Positions 1-8,323 of a stretch of 64,000 nucleotides of DNA are shown piece by piece. Source of the DNA: Dyella flava (GTDB taxonomy: Bacteria > Pseudomonadota > Gammaproteobacteria > Xanthomonadales > Rhodanobacteraceae); NCBI RefSeq assembly GCF_016904955.1, contig NZ_JADIKE010000031.1:1-64000 (forward strand), given 5' to 3'. Each line of letters starts with the position of its first letter. Position 1 is the stretch's first letter. A model generated the notes under the pieces. That model saw only the letters and a list, made by a program, of their open reading frames with translations. It made no database searches and was not told the DNA's origin. The translations under genes and the position numbers were made by a program.

Positions 1-615
1 CAAGATTGGCCCCTCACCTCGGTCCTCTCTCCCACAGGGACTAGCTTTGCGTCGCCCGGAGGGGAGAGGAGGAAAAGCGTCGGCGCTACGGATCTCTCAC
101 TCATGCCGTAACAGCTCCCTCTCCCCTCCGGGGAGAGAGCCTGCCCCGGACTTGATCCGGGGGCTGGGGTGAGGGGCTGCGCTTGCCTCGAACTTCATGG
201 CTGCGCGTGATGTTTCTCCAGATGCTCACGCTGCGCATCAATATCATCGCGAGGTTGGCCCCTCACCTCGATCCTCTCTCCCACAGGGACTAGCTTTGCG
301 TCGCCCGGAGGGGAGAGGAAGAAAAGCGGCGGCGCTGCGGATCTATCAATCGTGTCGTGTTTACTCCCTCTCCCCTCCGGGGAAAGGGCTGGGGTGAGGG
401 GCTGCGCTTGCCTCGAACTGTATGGCTGCAGCGCGATGTTTCTTTAGATGCTCACGCTACGCATCAATATCGTCGCGAGGTTGGCCCCTCACCTCGATCC
501 TCTCCTCGCTCCTCAAAGCCGAGCACATCCATGTGCTCTCCCCGCGTGCCCCGGAGGGGAGAGGAAGAAAGCCGCGCGCCCCGCAAGGGAAGAAAAGCGC
601 TGCTGTTGCGCGTCA
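1..615. repeat. Tandem GC-rich intergenic repeat, about 2.5 units
   Basis: Three successive units begin with the same TTGGCCCCTCACCTCG text at about 6, 255 and 481, giving periods near 249 and 226 bases. Each unit contains a CCCGGAGGGGAGAGGA hairpin half, a CTCCCTCTCCCCTCCGGGG half and a GGGGTGAGGGGCTGCGC block. The third unit is partial and diverges after about 510. Short open frames across it differ between units and end at different points, so they are not taken as genes. Related copies in the opposite orientation occur near 40.75 kb and 41.87 kb. The stretch from 616 to 859 holds no gene and probably carries the promoter of the exopolysaccharide operon. Confidence 0.85.
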
Positions 616-859
616 AAAACAATGCCGTTTCCGCCATTCACAACGCACACATTAAAGCAAGCATTCATTCACATAAATGTGCGACTCATATCACATTTTT
701 CGACAACGAATACACATCTAGCCACCTAGCATCCATCACGGATCGACTCACTGCAGGAGCCGGCCACCTATCAGGGGAACGCACGTCACGTGCGTAAAGC
801 ATGTGACGCCCGATCGCTAACGTGCTGTTTGCGCTCGCGATGCCAAATAGGAGGGCTTC

Positions 860-2002
860 ATGCAGTATCGAATGCTGATTTCGTGTGTCCTTGCAGTTCT
901 GTCGTCTGGTGCAGCATTAATCTTTCTTTATCGCCACGCCGAGTCGATTGGACTCGTGGATCACCCTAGTGGACGAAAGCGGCATATCGGTGACGTTCCC
1001 TTAATCGGCGGATTAGGCGCTTTTTTCGGCGTGGTCGTCGGCGTCTGCTTTGCGGGGCCAACGCCTTCGTTTGTGAGTGCCGTGCTCGGCACCGCGGCGG
1101 TGCTGGTCCTGGTCGGCGCGCTGGATGATCGTTTCAACCTCAGCGTGCGCACGCGGCTGACGGTGCAGGCCCTCGCCGTACTGACCGTGGTGTATTGCAC
1201 GGGCGTGTATATCCACACGCTGGGGCATATGTTCGGTTACGAGTTCGAGCTGGGTGGGTTAGGCATGCCACTCACGCTGATCGCCGTGATCGGCCTGCTG
1301 AATGCCTTCAATATGATGGACGGCATCGATGGGCTGGCCGGCATGCTGGCCCTGGTGAGTATCGGTGCGATCAACATATTCCAGGGTTTTTCGCAGTGGC
1401 ATAGCGTGATCCTGTTGCTGTGGCTCGCGGCCGCCTTGCTGCCCGATCTCGCCGCCAATCTGGGATTGGCCAAGCACAAGGTTTTCCTGGGCGACGCCGG
1501 CAGCATGGTGCTCGGCTATTTCCTCGCCTGGACACTGATCCAGCTTAGCCAGCAACCGCATCCGCACCTGTCGACCGTTGACGTATTGTGGTGCGTCGCC
1601 CTGCCGGTGCTCGATACGCTGGCGGTGATGGTGCGGCGCATGCGCGAAGGCAAATCGCCGTTCAAGCCGGACCGCGGACATATTCATCACATCATGATGG
1701 ATGCGGGATTCGGGCCGCATACCACGCTGGTTGCGTTGGTCGGACTGGCGATTGGCCTGGTTTTCATGGGCACGCTGACCCGCCGGCTGGCCGCCGGCAG
1801 CAACCTGATGGCGTTCACGGCGCTGACCATCATTTATATCGCCATCGTCGGACGCATACGGCGTGCCCAGGTGGCGCGCAAATCACGCGGGACGATGCCT
1901 GCGACGGCTTCACCGCACCGATCGCTACATGTTGCTGGCGTGTCGATGCGTCCGCACGCAGGCGAACCCAGCATGCGGTGGAAACGCCACCGTATCAGGT
2001 AA
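860..2002 (+). CDS. WecA-like undecaprenyl-phosphate HexNAc-1-phosphate transferase
   Basis: This is a polytopic membrane enzyme of the polyprenol-phosphate:UDP-HexNAc-1-P transferase family (MraY/WecA, PF00953), expected to start the exopolysaccharide repeat unit by loading a sugar phosphate onto undecaprenyl phosphate at the inner membrane. Family motifs visible in its 380 residues are DD at 89-90, NAFNMMDGIDG at 148-158, GDAGS at 211-215 and the RGHIHH loop at 272-277. The ATG follows an AGGAGG box (851-856). It is the first gene of the plus-strand EPS run and the next start lies 4 bases after its stop. About 35 hydrophilic residues follow the last membrane segment. Substrate is inferred from family; UDP-GlcNAc is the usual one but is not proved here. 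Confidence 0.9.
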   Translation: MQYRMLISCVLAVLSSGAALIFLYRHAESIGLVDHPSGRKRHIGDVPLIGGLGAFFGVVVGVCFAGPTPSFVSAVLGTAAVLVLVGALDDRFNLSVRTRLTVQALAVLTVVYCTGVYIHTLGHMFGYEFELGGLGMPLTLIAVIGLLNAFNMMDGIDGLAGMLALVSIGAINIFQGFSQWHSVILLLWLAAALLPDLAANLGLAKHKVFLGDAGSMVLGYFLAWTLIQLSQQPHPHLSTVDVLWCVALPVLDTLAVMVRRMREGKSPFKPDRGHIHHIMMDAGFGPHTTLVALVGLAIGLVFMGTLTRRLAAGSNLMAFTALTIIYIAIVGRIRRAQVARKSRGTMPATASPHRSLHVAGVSMRPHAGEPSMRWKRHRIR

Positions 2003-2006
2003 CTCG

Positions 2007-2903
2007 ATGAAACCACCCGTCACATGGCAAGCAGCCGTTGGGAGTTATCCAGGCATGCGCACGACCCACAGCCACAACCGAGTTCCAGTCAGCGTGGTGG
2101 TGCCGTGCTTCCGCTGCGCGGACACGATCGGTAGCGCGGTGGCGTCGATCGCCGCGCAAAGCGCATGGCCGATGGAAGTGTTGCTGGTGGACGACGGCAG
2201 CAACGACGGTACGCTGGAACGCCTGTACGAGGTGGCGAGCCGTTATCCGCCAGGATGGGTCCGGGTGCTGACGATGTCCTGCAACAGCGGGCCGTCGGCG
2301 GCGCGCAATCTGGGCTGGGAGAACGCGACCCAGCCATGGATCGCTTTTCTGGATGCCGATGACACCTGGCATCCGTGGAAACTGCAATTGCAGATGGATG
2401 CCGTCGCCGCTGATCGGGTAATCGCCTTGATTGCGCACGAGATGAACGTGCAGACGCGCGATGAGCCGCCTCCGGCGATTCACCATCCGCTGCGGGTGCG
2501 GGTGTTTCCACCGCATTTGTTGATGCTGCGCAGCCCGTTTCCGACCGCGTCGATCATGCTGCGCCGCGACCTGCCCTTCCGTTTCGATGAAACACGCCGG
2601 CGTGCCGAGGATTTTCTGCTGTGGGCGCAGATCCTGCTCTCCGGCTATCGCTGCGCAAAAATCAACCAGGTTTTGGCGTCATGGCACAAGGCGCCGTTCG
2701 GGGCGGGCGGCCTCAGCGGCGACCTTGTTGCCATGTTCCAGGCGGCGAACGATGTGCGCCGGGCCCTGCATGAGCAGGGCCTGCTGAGCAGTTCGCAGAT
2801 GCACCTGGCCAACGCCATGGGGGTGATTCGTTATGCACGGCGGTGCCTGCTGACTTTCGAGCGTCGCCAGGTCGCCCAATTCCAGGCAAAGCGCAGCACC
2901 TAG
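2007..2903 (+). CDS. Family 2 glycosyltransferase
   Basis: This 298-residue protein has a GT-A fold N-terminal half: VPVSVVVPCF opening strand (27-35), DDGS at 62-65, the GPSAARNLG helix at 95-103 and the metal/nucleotide-binding DADD at 116-119, followed by an ED pair (RRAEDFLLW) where GT2 enzymes carry their base. It should add a sugar from a nucleotide donor to the lipid-linked EPS intermediate on the cytoplasmic face. The frame is open from 1863, inside the upstream gene. I chose the ATG at 2007, four bases after the preceding stop; the ATG at 2055, preceded by GGAG, is an alternative. Donor and acceptor cannot be told from sequence. Confidence 0.85.
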   Translation: MKPPVTWQAAVGSYPGMRTTHSHNRVPVSVVVPCFRCADTIGSAVASIAAQSAWPMEVLLVDDGSNDGTLERLYEVASRYPPGWVRVLTMSCNSGPSAARNLGWENATQPWIAFLDADDTWHPWKLQLQMDAVAADRVIALIAHEMNVQTRDEPPPAIHHPLRVRVFPPHLLMLRSPFPTASIMLRRDLPFRFDETRRRAEDFLLWAQILLSGYRCAKINQVLASWHKAPFGAGGLSGDLVAMFQAANDVRRALHEQGLLSSSQMHLANAMGVIRYARRCLLTFERRQVAQFQAKRST

Positions 2904-2916
2904 GCCGCGCAATCTT

Positions 2917-3978
2917 ATGAATACGCATTCCCCCAACCCGCCTTACGTCGATTTCGTCGGCCCGTCCAACATCACGTCGAACGCACGCATCATGCTGAGC
3001 CTGATCCTGATCGGCGCGGCCTGCGTGTTTGCCGACCTGCTGGTGGGCACGCGCAGCATCGACGTGGGCACGGATACCTATGTGTATGCGGAATTCTTCC
3101 GGACCTTGCATGGCGGTTCGCCGGAAACCCGCTTCGAACCGGGATTCCTGCTGGTGACACGCGTGCTCAGCGTCATCGGCTTCAGCGTCGAGGCCTATCA
3201 GATGGTGTTGTTCGGCATTTTGCTGGCGACCGCCATCGTCGCCGTGCGGCATTACTTCGACTATCTGGGTGCCAGGCATGGGCTGATGACCTTGCTGACG
3301 GCGAGCCTGATGTTCCTGCTGTTTTCGCCGATGTTCGTCAACGCGTCGATCAATGCGGTACGCCAGGGACTTGCCGCGCTGTTGGTGTTCACCGCCCTGC
3401 TCGCCTTTCAGCAGCGCCAGTGGCGGACCTTCTTTATCTATGGCGTGCTGGCGACCAGCTTCCACTATTCGTCCTTGATGTACCTGGTGTTCGCGCCGCT
3501 GCTGCTCAATCTCAAGCTGTTGCGGGTGATCGCGGTGGTGGCGTTCCTGGCCTACGTCGCCGGCCTGACCATGATCGTGGTGCGCACCGCCTCGCCGTTT
3601 ATCTACAACACGGTGATGGATTACAGCTTGAGCTCGAAGTATCGCTCGGGCGTGCGTATCGATTTCGCCGTGTTTTCGATCTTCTGGTACGCGCTGCCGT
3701 TCATCATGGCGCCGATGGTGCGCAAACCGATCCGCTCCCGCATCAACGACAGTACGGCGGTTTATCTGGTGATGCTGTTGCCATTCTTCGCGGTGGGCTG
3801 GGGCAATTTCTCCAATCGCTATCTGCTGCCGGCTTATCTCGCCATCTCACTGATGGTGGCTGCCATCTTTTGCTTCAACCGCCTTTCCATTCTGCGTAAC
3901 CCCATCCTGCTCCGCGCGGGGCTGATCTTTTCCTGCGCGGCCTTTTACTACTACGTCACCCATCAGGTGGTCGTATGA
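2917..3978 (+). CDS. EpsG-family exopolysaccharide polymerase (Wzy-like)
   Basis: A 353-residue polytopic membrane protein with roughly nine to ten hydrophobic segments. Early in the sequence is DVGTDTYVYAEFF, which matches the GTDT-x-x-Y loop of EpsG/Wzy polymerases, and NAVRQGLAALLVFTAL in the middle matches their conserved RQ segment. In a Wzx/Wzy pathway this protein would polymerise lipid-linked repeat units in the periplasm. It starts 13 bases after the GT2 gene, and its stop overlaps the next start in an ATGA (3975-3978), so the two are probably translationally coupled. It is the only polymerase candidate in the locus. Confidence 0.85.
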   Translation: MNTHSPNPPYVDFVGPSNITSNARIMLSLILIGAACVFADLLVGTRSIDVGTDTYVYAEFFRTLHGGSPETRFEPGFLLVTRVLSVIGFSVEAYQMVLFGILLATAIVAVRHYFDYLGARHGLMTLLTASLMFLLFSPMFVNASINAVRQGLAALLVFTALLAFQQRQWRTFFIYGVLATSFHYSSLMYLVFAPLLLNLKLLRVIAVVAFLAYVAGLTMIVVRTASPFIYNTVMDYSLSSKYRSGVRIDFAVFSIFWYALPFIMAPMVRKPIRSRINDSTAVYLVMLLPFFAVGWGNFSNRYLLPAYLAISLMVAAIFCFNRLSILRNPILLRAGLIFSCAAFYYYVTHQVVV

Positions 3979-5483
3979 ATGCGTCGCTCGAACAGCGCTC
4001 GAATGCGTCCGTGCAAGCCAGCCCGGACCGGCGGATCCAGATCAATACCTCGCCCAATGCGGGCGAGGTGGATTTTTCACCGCTAGGGGATCACCGCGAC
4101 GACCTGGGCCAGGATTTTGCCGCGCTCGACCTGGTGTCGGTGGCCGATCTGCTGCGCAACGGTTTCGTCTATCCGCCGCATTCGATTTACCGGGACGTGA
4201 AGATCGCCGCCACCGGCTTCGATCCGCAGCAGGATATGTATGAACATCCGCGCTTCCACTTCGCTTTTCAGGCGGAATTGGCGCACTCGCGCCCACCGGC
4301 GGACGCGATCAGCGATGACGAATTGCTGGCCATCTACAACCAGCTGCTGTGCGACTCGGTCAAGCGCGCCACGGCCGGCATCCACTCGCCCTGGCTGTTG
4401 CAAAGCGGCGGCAAGGATTCCACCACCATGGCGATCGCGCTGGCCCAGGTGCGGCCGGAGACGCAGTGCCTTACCTATCTGGGCGGTAATGAAGAGGACG
4501 AAGTGGCGTCGGCGCAATTGGTCGCGCGCGAGCTCGGCTTGCGCCATCAGGCCCTGGTCTGCGATCCGGGCCGCGCCTACGACCGTTACCTGGCGATGGT
4601 GCCGCGCACGCCGCTGCTGACCGCGGATTTCGCGGCGCTTTCCTACGTCGACCTGGCGACCGAGATTTATCAGAACGGCGGCGACGGGATTATCGATGCG
4701 CTGGGTTCCGATCAGTATTTCGGCGTGCCGCTGCATCGCCAGGACCGTATCCTGGCGATCCTGGCGCGTGGATTGCGGGTACCGAAGAGCGTCTTCAACT
4801 CGCGCCTGGTGAGCCGCAGCTTCAGGCTGTGCTTTGCGCTGGCCACCTTGCAGATGCATGAGTTCGAGCGTTATTTCCCCGGCTCGCGCTTCAGCGACAC
4901 GGAAGTGGATGAGCTGTTCGGCCAGCAGGTCGCCGCGCAGTCGCGGAAGCGGATGGAGACGTTCCGTTCGGATATCTCGGCCGCGGCGTCGGCCGAGGCA
5001 GTGCGCCGGATCTCGCTGGTGGTCGGGGAATCGGCCCATCTGGCCAAGGGCATGTATGCAGCCAAGGCGATGTCGTTGCGCCTGGTCTATCCGTTCGCCG
5101 ATCCGCGCCTGCGCGACTGGATATTCAATGATGTGCCCAATGATCGCCTGATCGGCCCGGGCGGAGTCAACAAGGTGCTGATGCGCAACTACATCGCACA
5201 GCACTTCGAGCAGCTGCCTTATGTGATGTCCAAGGGCTGCTTCCGTTTCGACCTTCGCGGGCTGGCCCGCCAACGCTTTGAACAGGTGCATGCGTTTGCC
5301 ATGCAGACACGGGCGCTGCTGCCTGGCGCGCCGCGCTGGCTGGAAGCACACCACAGCCGGCTGGACAACAAATACTTTGCTTCCAAGTTCTATCTGCTGG
5401 CCATGACGCTGCCGTGGCTGCTTAGCCGCATGCATCCAGGTGCGGCGGCGGCGGTTACACCTGACGTGAGTGCCGTGTCTTGA
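3975..5483 (+). CDS. Asparagine-synthase-like protein 1, no glutaminase domain
   Basis: A 502-residue protein with the C-terminal AsnB/beta-lactam-synthetase ATP-pyrophosphatase domain (PF00733). The PP-loop SGGKDS at 144-149 is intact, so ATP-dependent carboxylate adenylation is plausible. There is no N-terminal Met-Cys and no class II glutamine amidotransferase domain; residues 50-80 keep only the linker that follows it in AsnB (ADLLRNGFVYPPHSIY). Ammonia from glutamine is therefore unlikely unless a partner supplies it. Its start overlaps the polymerase stop, which ties it to EPS synthesis. AsnB-like proteins recur in EPS and capsule loci, but the reaction is not known; amidation of an uronic acid is one guess. 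A close paralogue follows. Confidence 0.85.
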   Translation: MNASLEQRSNASVQASPDRRIQINTSPNAGEVDFSPLGDHRDDLGQDFAALDLVSVADLLRNGFVYPPHSIYRDVKIAATGFDPQQDMYEHPRFHFAFQAELAHSRPPADAISDDELLAIYNQLLCDSVKRATAGIHSPWLLQSGGKDSTTMAIALAQVRPETQCLTYLGGNEEDEVASAQLVARELGLRHQALVCDPGRAYDRYLAMVPRTPLLTADFAALSYVDLATEIYQNGGDGIIDALGSDQYFGVPLHRQDRILAILARGLRVPKSVFNSRLVSRSFRLCFALATLQMHEFERYFPGSRFSDTEVDELFGQQVAAQSRKRMETFRSDISAAASAEAVRRISLVVGESAHLAKGMYAAKAMSLRLVYPFADPRLRDWIFNDVPNDRLIGPGGVNKVLMRNYIAQHFEQLPYVMSKGCFRFDLRGLARQRFEQVHAFAMQTRALLPGAPRWLEAHHSRLDNKYFASKFYLLAMTLPWLLSRMHPGAAAAVTPDVSAVS

Positions 5484-5664
5484 CCCTTCATCGGCAACCG
5501 TCGATACAAACGCTACGCTGCCGACGCAGCGAGCGAGGTCGATGTATCGATGGCGGCATCACCGCTGGCCGCGACGTAACTGGCGCATGTGCCGGCGTCG
5601 CGGCCCAAAAAGTTTCATGGCTATCTTTACCGTTCGATGCCACGCCCCGCCCTAGGTGATCGTT

Positions 5665-7128
5665 ATGATTCCCGCCACGCTTTCAAAAACAACGCAAAAC
5701 CCCAGCACACGCTCGCGGATCCAGGTCAGCACGTCACCGTATCAGGATGAAGTGGATTTTTCGGCACTGGAAGGACTTGAGCGCGCGAAGACGCCCTTGG
5801 ACCTGGTATCGATTGCCGATCTGCTGCGCAACACCTTCGTCTATCCGCCACACTCGATCTACAAAGATGTGAAGGTCGTCGCCTCCGGCTTTGATCCACG
5901 CCAGGACATGCATGACCACCCACGTTTCCACTATCCGTTTCAGTCGGCCCTGGCACAGCCGCGGCCTTCCACCCGTTCGGTCGACAGCGATGAGCTGTTG
6001 AGCACGTATCACGAACTGCTTTGCGATGCGGTCGCACGCTCCACCGAGGAGATGCGCTCACCGTGGCTGCTGCAAAGCGGCGGCAAGGACTCCACCTCGA
6101 TGGCGATTGCGGTGGCCGATGCGCGTCCGCAGACCACCTGCCTGACTTACCTGGGCGGCAACGAGGAAAACGAAGTGGCTTCGGCGCGCTTCGTCGCGCA
6201 GCAACTGGGTCTTCGGCATGAAGCGCTGGAGTGCGATCCCGGGCGTGCCTACGATCGCTATCTGGCCATGCTGCCGCGCATGCCGCTGCTGACGGCGGAT
6301 TTCGCGGTCTTGTCGTATGCCGATCTGGCCACGGAAATCAGCCGGAACGGCGGCGACGGCATTATTGATGCACTGGGCTCGGATCAGTACTTCGGGGTGC
6401 CGCTGCATAGCCGGCAACGCGTACTGAGCATGCTTGCGCGCCGACTCAAGCTGCCGCAGAAGGTGTTCGAATCACCACTGGTGCGGGGCAATTTCAAGCT
6501 GTGCTTTGCCCTTTCCACGCTGCAGATGAACGAGTTCGAGCGTTATTTCCCGGGTTCGCGCTTCAGCGATACGGAAGTGGATGCGCTGTTCGGCTGGTCG
6601 ATCTCCGAATGCTCGCGCAAGCGCATGGAGACGTATCACGCCGATATTGCCGCGGCCGATTCGGCCGAAGCGGTGCGGCGCATTTCCATCATCATCGCGG
6701 AATCCGCCGCGCTGGCGAAAGGCATGTACGCAAGCAACGCGATGTCCTTGCGCCTGGTCTACCCCTATTGTGATGAGCGCCTGCGCGACTGGATTTTCCA
6801 TCACGTTCCCGATGAACAGCTGATTGGCTCCGGCGGCGTCAACAAGGTATTGATGCGCAATTACATCGCGCAGCACTTCAGGCAATTGCCGTATGTCCAG
6901 GCGAAGGGATCGTTCCGCTTTGATTTGTGCGGACTGGCCCGCCGGCGCTTCGACCAGGTCCATGCGTTTGCCTCGCAGATGCAAGGGGTGCTGCCGGGCG
7001 CGCCACTTTGGCTGGAGACCCATCGTAAGCGACTGGACAACAAATACTTCGCGTCGAAGTTCTACTTGCTGGCTATCACCCTGCCCTGGCTGATCAGTCG
7101 CAGCCGCTCGACGCCACGGGCAGCCTGA
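5665..7128 (+). CDS. Asparagine-synthase-like protein 2, paralogue of the preceding gene
   Basis: This 487-residue protein aligns end to end with the preceding one, sharing ADLLRN-FVYPPHSIYKDVK, LLQSGGKDS (PP-loop 138-143), CLTYLGGNEE, the GGDGIIDALGSDQYFGVPLH block and the C-terminal LDNKYFASKFYLLA segment. It too lacks the glutaminase domain and a Met-Cys start. I prefer the ATG at 5665, which follows TAGGTGAT, over the GTG at 5656. The main differences lie in the first 45 residues and the C-terminal tail, so the pair looks like an old tandem duplication kept under selection, not a recent copy. The 180 bases between the two contain no convincing gene. A heterodimer or two different acceptors are possible; both are inference. 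Confidence 0.85.
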   Translation: MIPATLSKTTQNPSTRSRIQVSTSPYQDEVDFSALEGLERAKTPLDLVSIADLLRNTFVYPPHSIYKDVKVVASGFDPRQDMHDHPRFHYPFQSALAQPRPSTRSVDSDELLSTYHELLCDAVARSTEEMRSPWLLQSGGKDSTSMAIAVADARPQTTCLTYLGGNEENEVASARFVAQQLGLRHEALECDPGRAYDRYLAMLPRMPLLTADFAVLSYADLATEISRNGGDGIIDALGSDQYFGVPLHSRQRVLSMLARRLKLPQKVFESPLVRGNFKLCFALSTLQMNEFERYFPGSRFSDTEVDALFGWSISECSRKRMETYHADIAAADSAEAVRRISIIIAESAALAKGMYASNAMSLRLVYPYCDERLRDWIFHHVPDEQLIGSGGVNKVLMRNYIAQHFRQLPYVQAKGSFRFDLCGLARRRFDQVHAFASQMQGVLPGAPLWLETHRKRLDNKYFASKFYLLAITLPWLISRSRSTPRAA

Positions 7129-7142
7129 GCGTAGTGCCGGCC

Positions 7143-8279
7143 ATGACGAAACCATCCGCCGCCAGCCGCACGTTTACCGCGCGCCGCGACTTTCTGCGCC
7201 GCTCGTTGTGGCTGGCCTTGCTGCCGATATGGCCCGCTGCCGCGCGTGCATGGTTTGCGCAGGTGATGCCCGGCGCCGGTGGCCCGGTAATCAATGTGCG
7301 CGACAAGGGCGCCAAGGGTGATGGTTCGCATGACGACACCGCCGCCATCCAGGCGGCCATCGATGCACTGCCGGCCAGCGGCGGCACCGTCACGATACCG
7401 TCGGGCACTTACATGATCGATGCGACCCGCGCGATCAACCTGCGCTCGAACATGCTGCTGCAGATGGCGCCTGATGCGCAGCTCACCGCCATCCCCAATA
7501 ACTTGCAGCGCTATCACGTAATCAAGGTGTGGCAGGTCAGCAATGTGCGCATTACCGGCGGACGCATCGTCGGGGAGCGCAACGGTCATCTTGGCGCCGG
7601 TGGCGAATGGGGTTACGGCCTGAATATCGAAGCGTCCAACCAAGTCAGCGTCAGCGACATGCATATCTCCGATTGCTGGGGCGACGGCATCTGGGTGGGT
7701 GCGCTTGGGCCGAATTTTCACGCTGTGCCCGCCACCCAGGTGATGATCGATCGGGTGGTCTCCACCAACAACCGCCGCCAGGGCATGTCGATCGGTCCGG
7801 TCGACGGCGTCGTCGTCACCAACTCCACTTTCAGCAATACCAATGGCACCAAGCCCGAAGCGGGTATCGACATTGAACCGCAGGCGCAGGGTCCGGCGCG
7901 CAACATCACCATTGACCACTGCGTCATCAGCAGCAATCACGGCACCGGCATGGAAATGCACGACAACGTGGCCGGCGTGGTCGTGAAGAACTGCACCATT
8001 CAAGGCAATGCCGGCTACGGCGTGATGACCGTCGGCACGGCGCAAGTCACCGTGGCGAACAATGTCATCAGCAGCAACGGTTTGACCGGCGTGACCATTG
8101 CGGGCGCCACCGACGGTGCGCAGGTGACCGGCAACAAGCTGATCGGCAACAGCGCGCGCTTTTTCCACCGCGTTGCCTCGATGTTTTCGTCGAAGAGCAC
8201 AGATGAAGAAAATCGCGAACTGCGGGTAGACGACTCCACCCGTGGCGTGACGGTTTCCGGCAACACGTTCTCGTCTTAG
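7143..8279 (+). CDS. Tat-exported right-handed beta-helix protein (pectate-lyase-3 superfamily)
   Basis: This 378-residue protein starts with a twin-arginine signal (ARRDFLRRSLWLALLP, then ARA before the mature part), so it should be exported folded to the periplasm. The mature N-terminus, INVRDKGAKGDGSHDDTAAI, is typical of the PF12708 pectate-lyase-3/GH28-like superfamily, and the rest is a ladder of short Asn-rich turns (GDGIWVG, NNRRQGMSIGPV, GTGMEMHDNV) of a parallel beta-helix. Relatives include polysaccharide lyases, hydrolases, C5-epimerases and phage depolymerases. The gene follows the AsnB-like pair by 14 bases. I used the ATG at 7143; GTG at 7134 is possible. A role in trimming or modifying the EPS is inferred from position. 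Confidence 0.82.
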   Translation: MTKPSAASRTFTARRDFLRRSLWLALLPIWPAAARAWFAQVMPGAGGPVINVRDKGAKGDGSHDDTAAIQAAIDALPASGGTVTIPSGTYMIDATRAINLRSNMLLQMAPDAQLTAIPNNLQRYHVIKVWQVSNVRITGGRIVGERNGHLGAGGEWGYGLNIEASNQVSVSDMHISDCWGDGIWVGALGPNFHAVPATQVMIDRVVSTNNRRQGMSIGPVDGVVVTNSTFSNTNGTKPEAGIDIEPQAQGPARNITIDHCVISSNHGTGMEMHDNVAGVVVKNCTIQGNAGYGVMTVGTAQVTVANNVISSNGLTGVTIAGATDGAQVTGNKLIGNSARFFHRVASMFSSKSTDEENRELRVDDSTRGVTVSGNTFSS

Positions 8280-8323
8280 CGACGTAAACACGAAACGCGA
8301 CGCATCGCTCAGGAATGAGGTCG

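Noticed and set aside
1..615. CRISPR-like array at the left end
   Set aside because: The units are over 220 bases and spacers do not alternate with short direct repeats, so it is an intergenic repeat array.
197..797. Several overlapping plus-strand frames of 66-146 residues
   Set aside because: They lie in the tandem repeat, differ between repeat units, lack ribosome sites and have repeat-derived composition.
4083..5435. 450-residue minus-strand frame opposite the first AsnB-like gene
   Set aside because: It is fully antisense to a gene with clear motifs, and its Arg/His/Gln-rich composition is that of a high-GC shadow frame.
5484..5664. Possible small gene between the AsnB-like paralogues
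   Set aside because: The only frame is Arg/Trp-rich with no ribosome site; it is probably leftover spacer.
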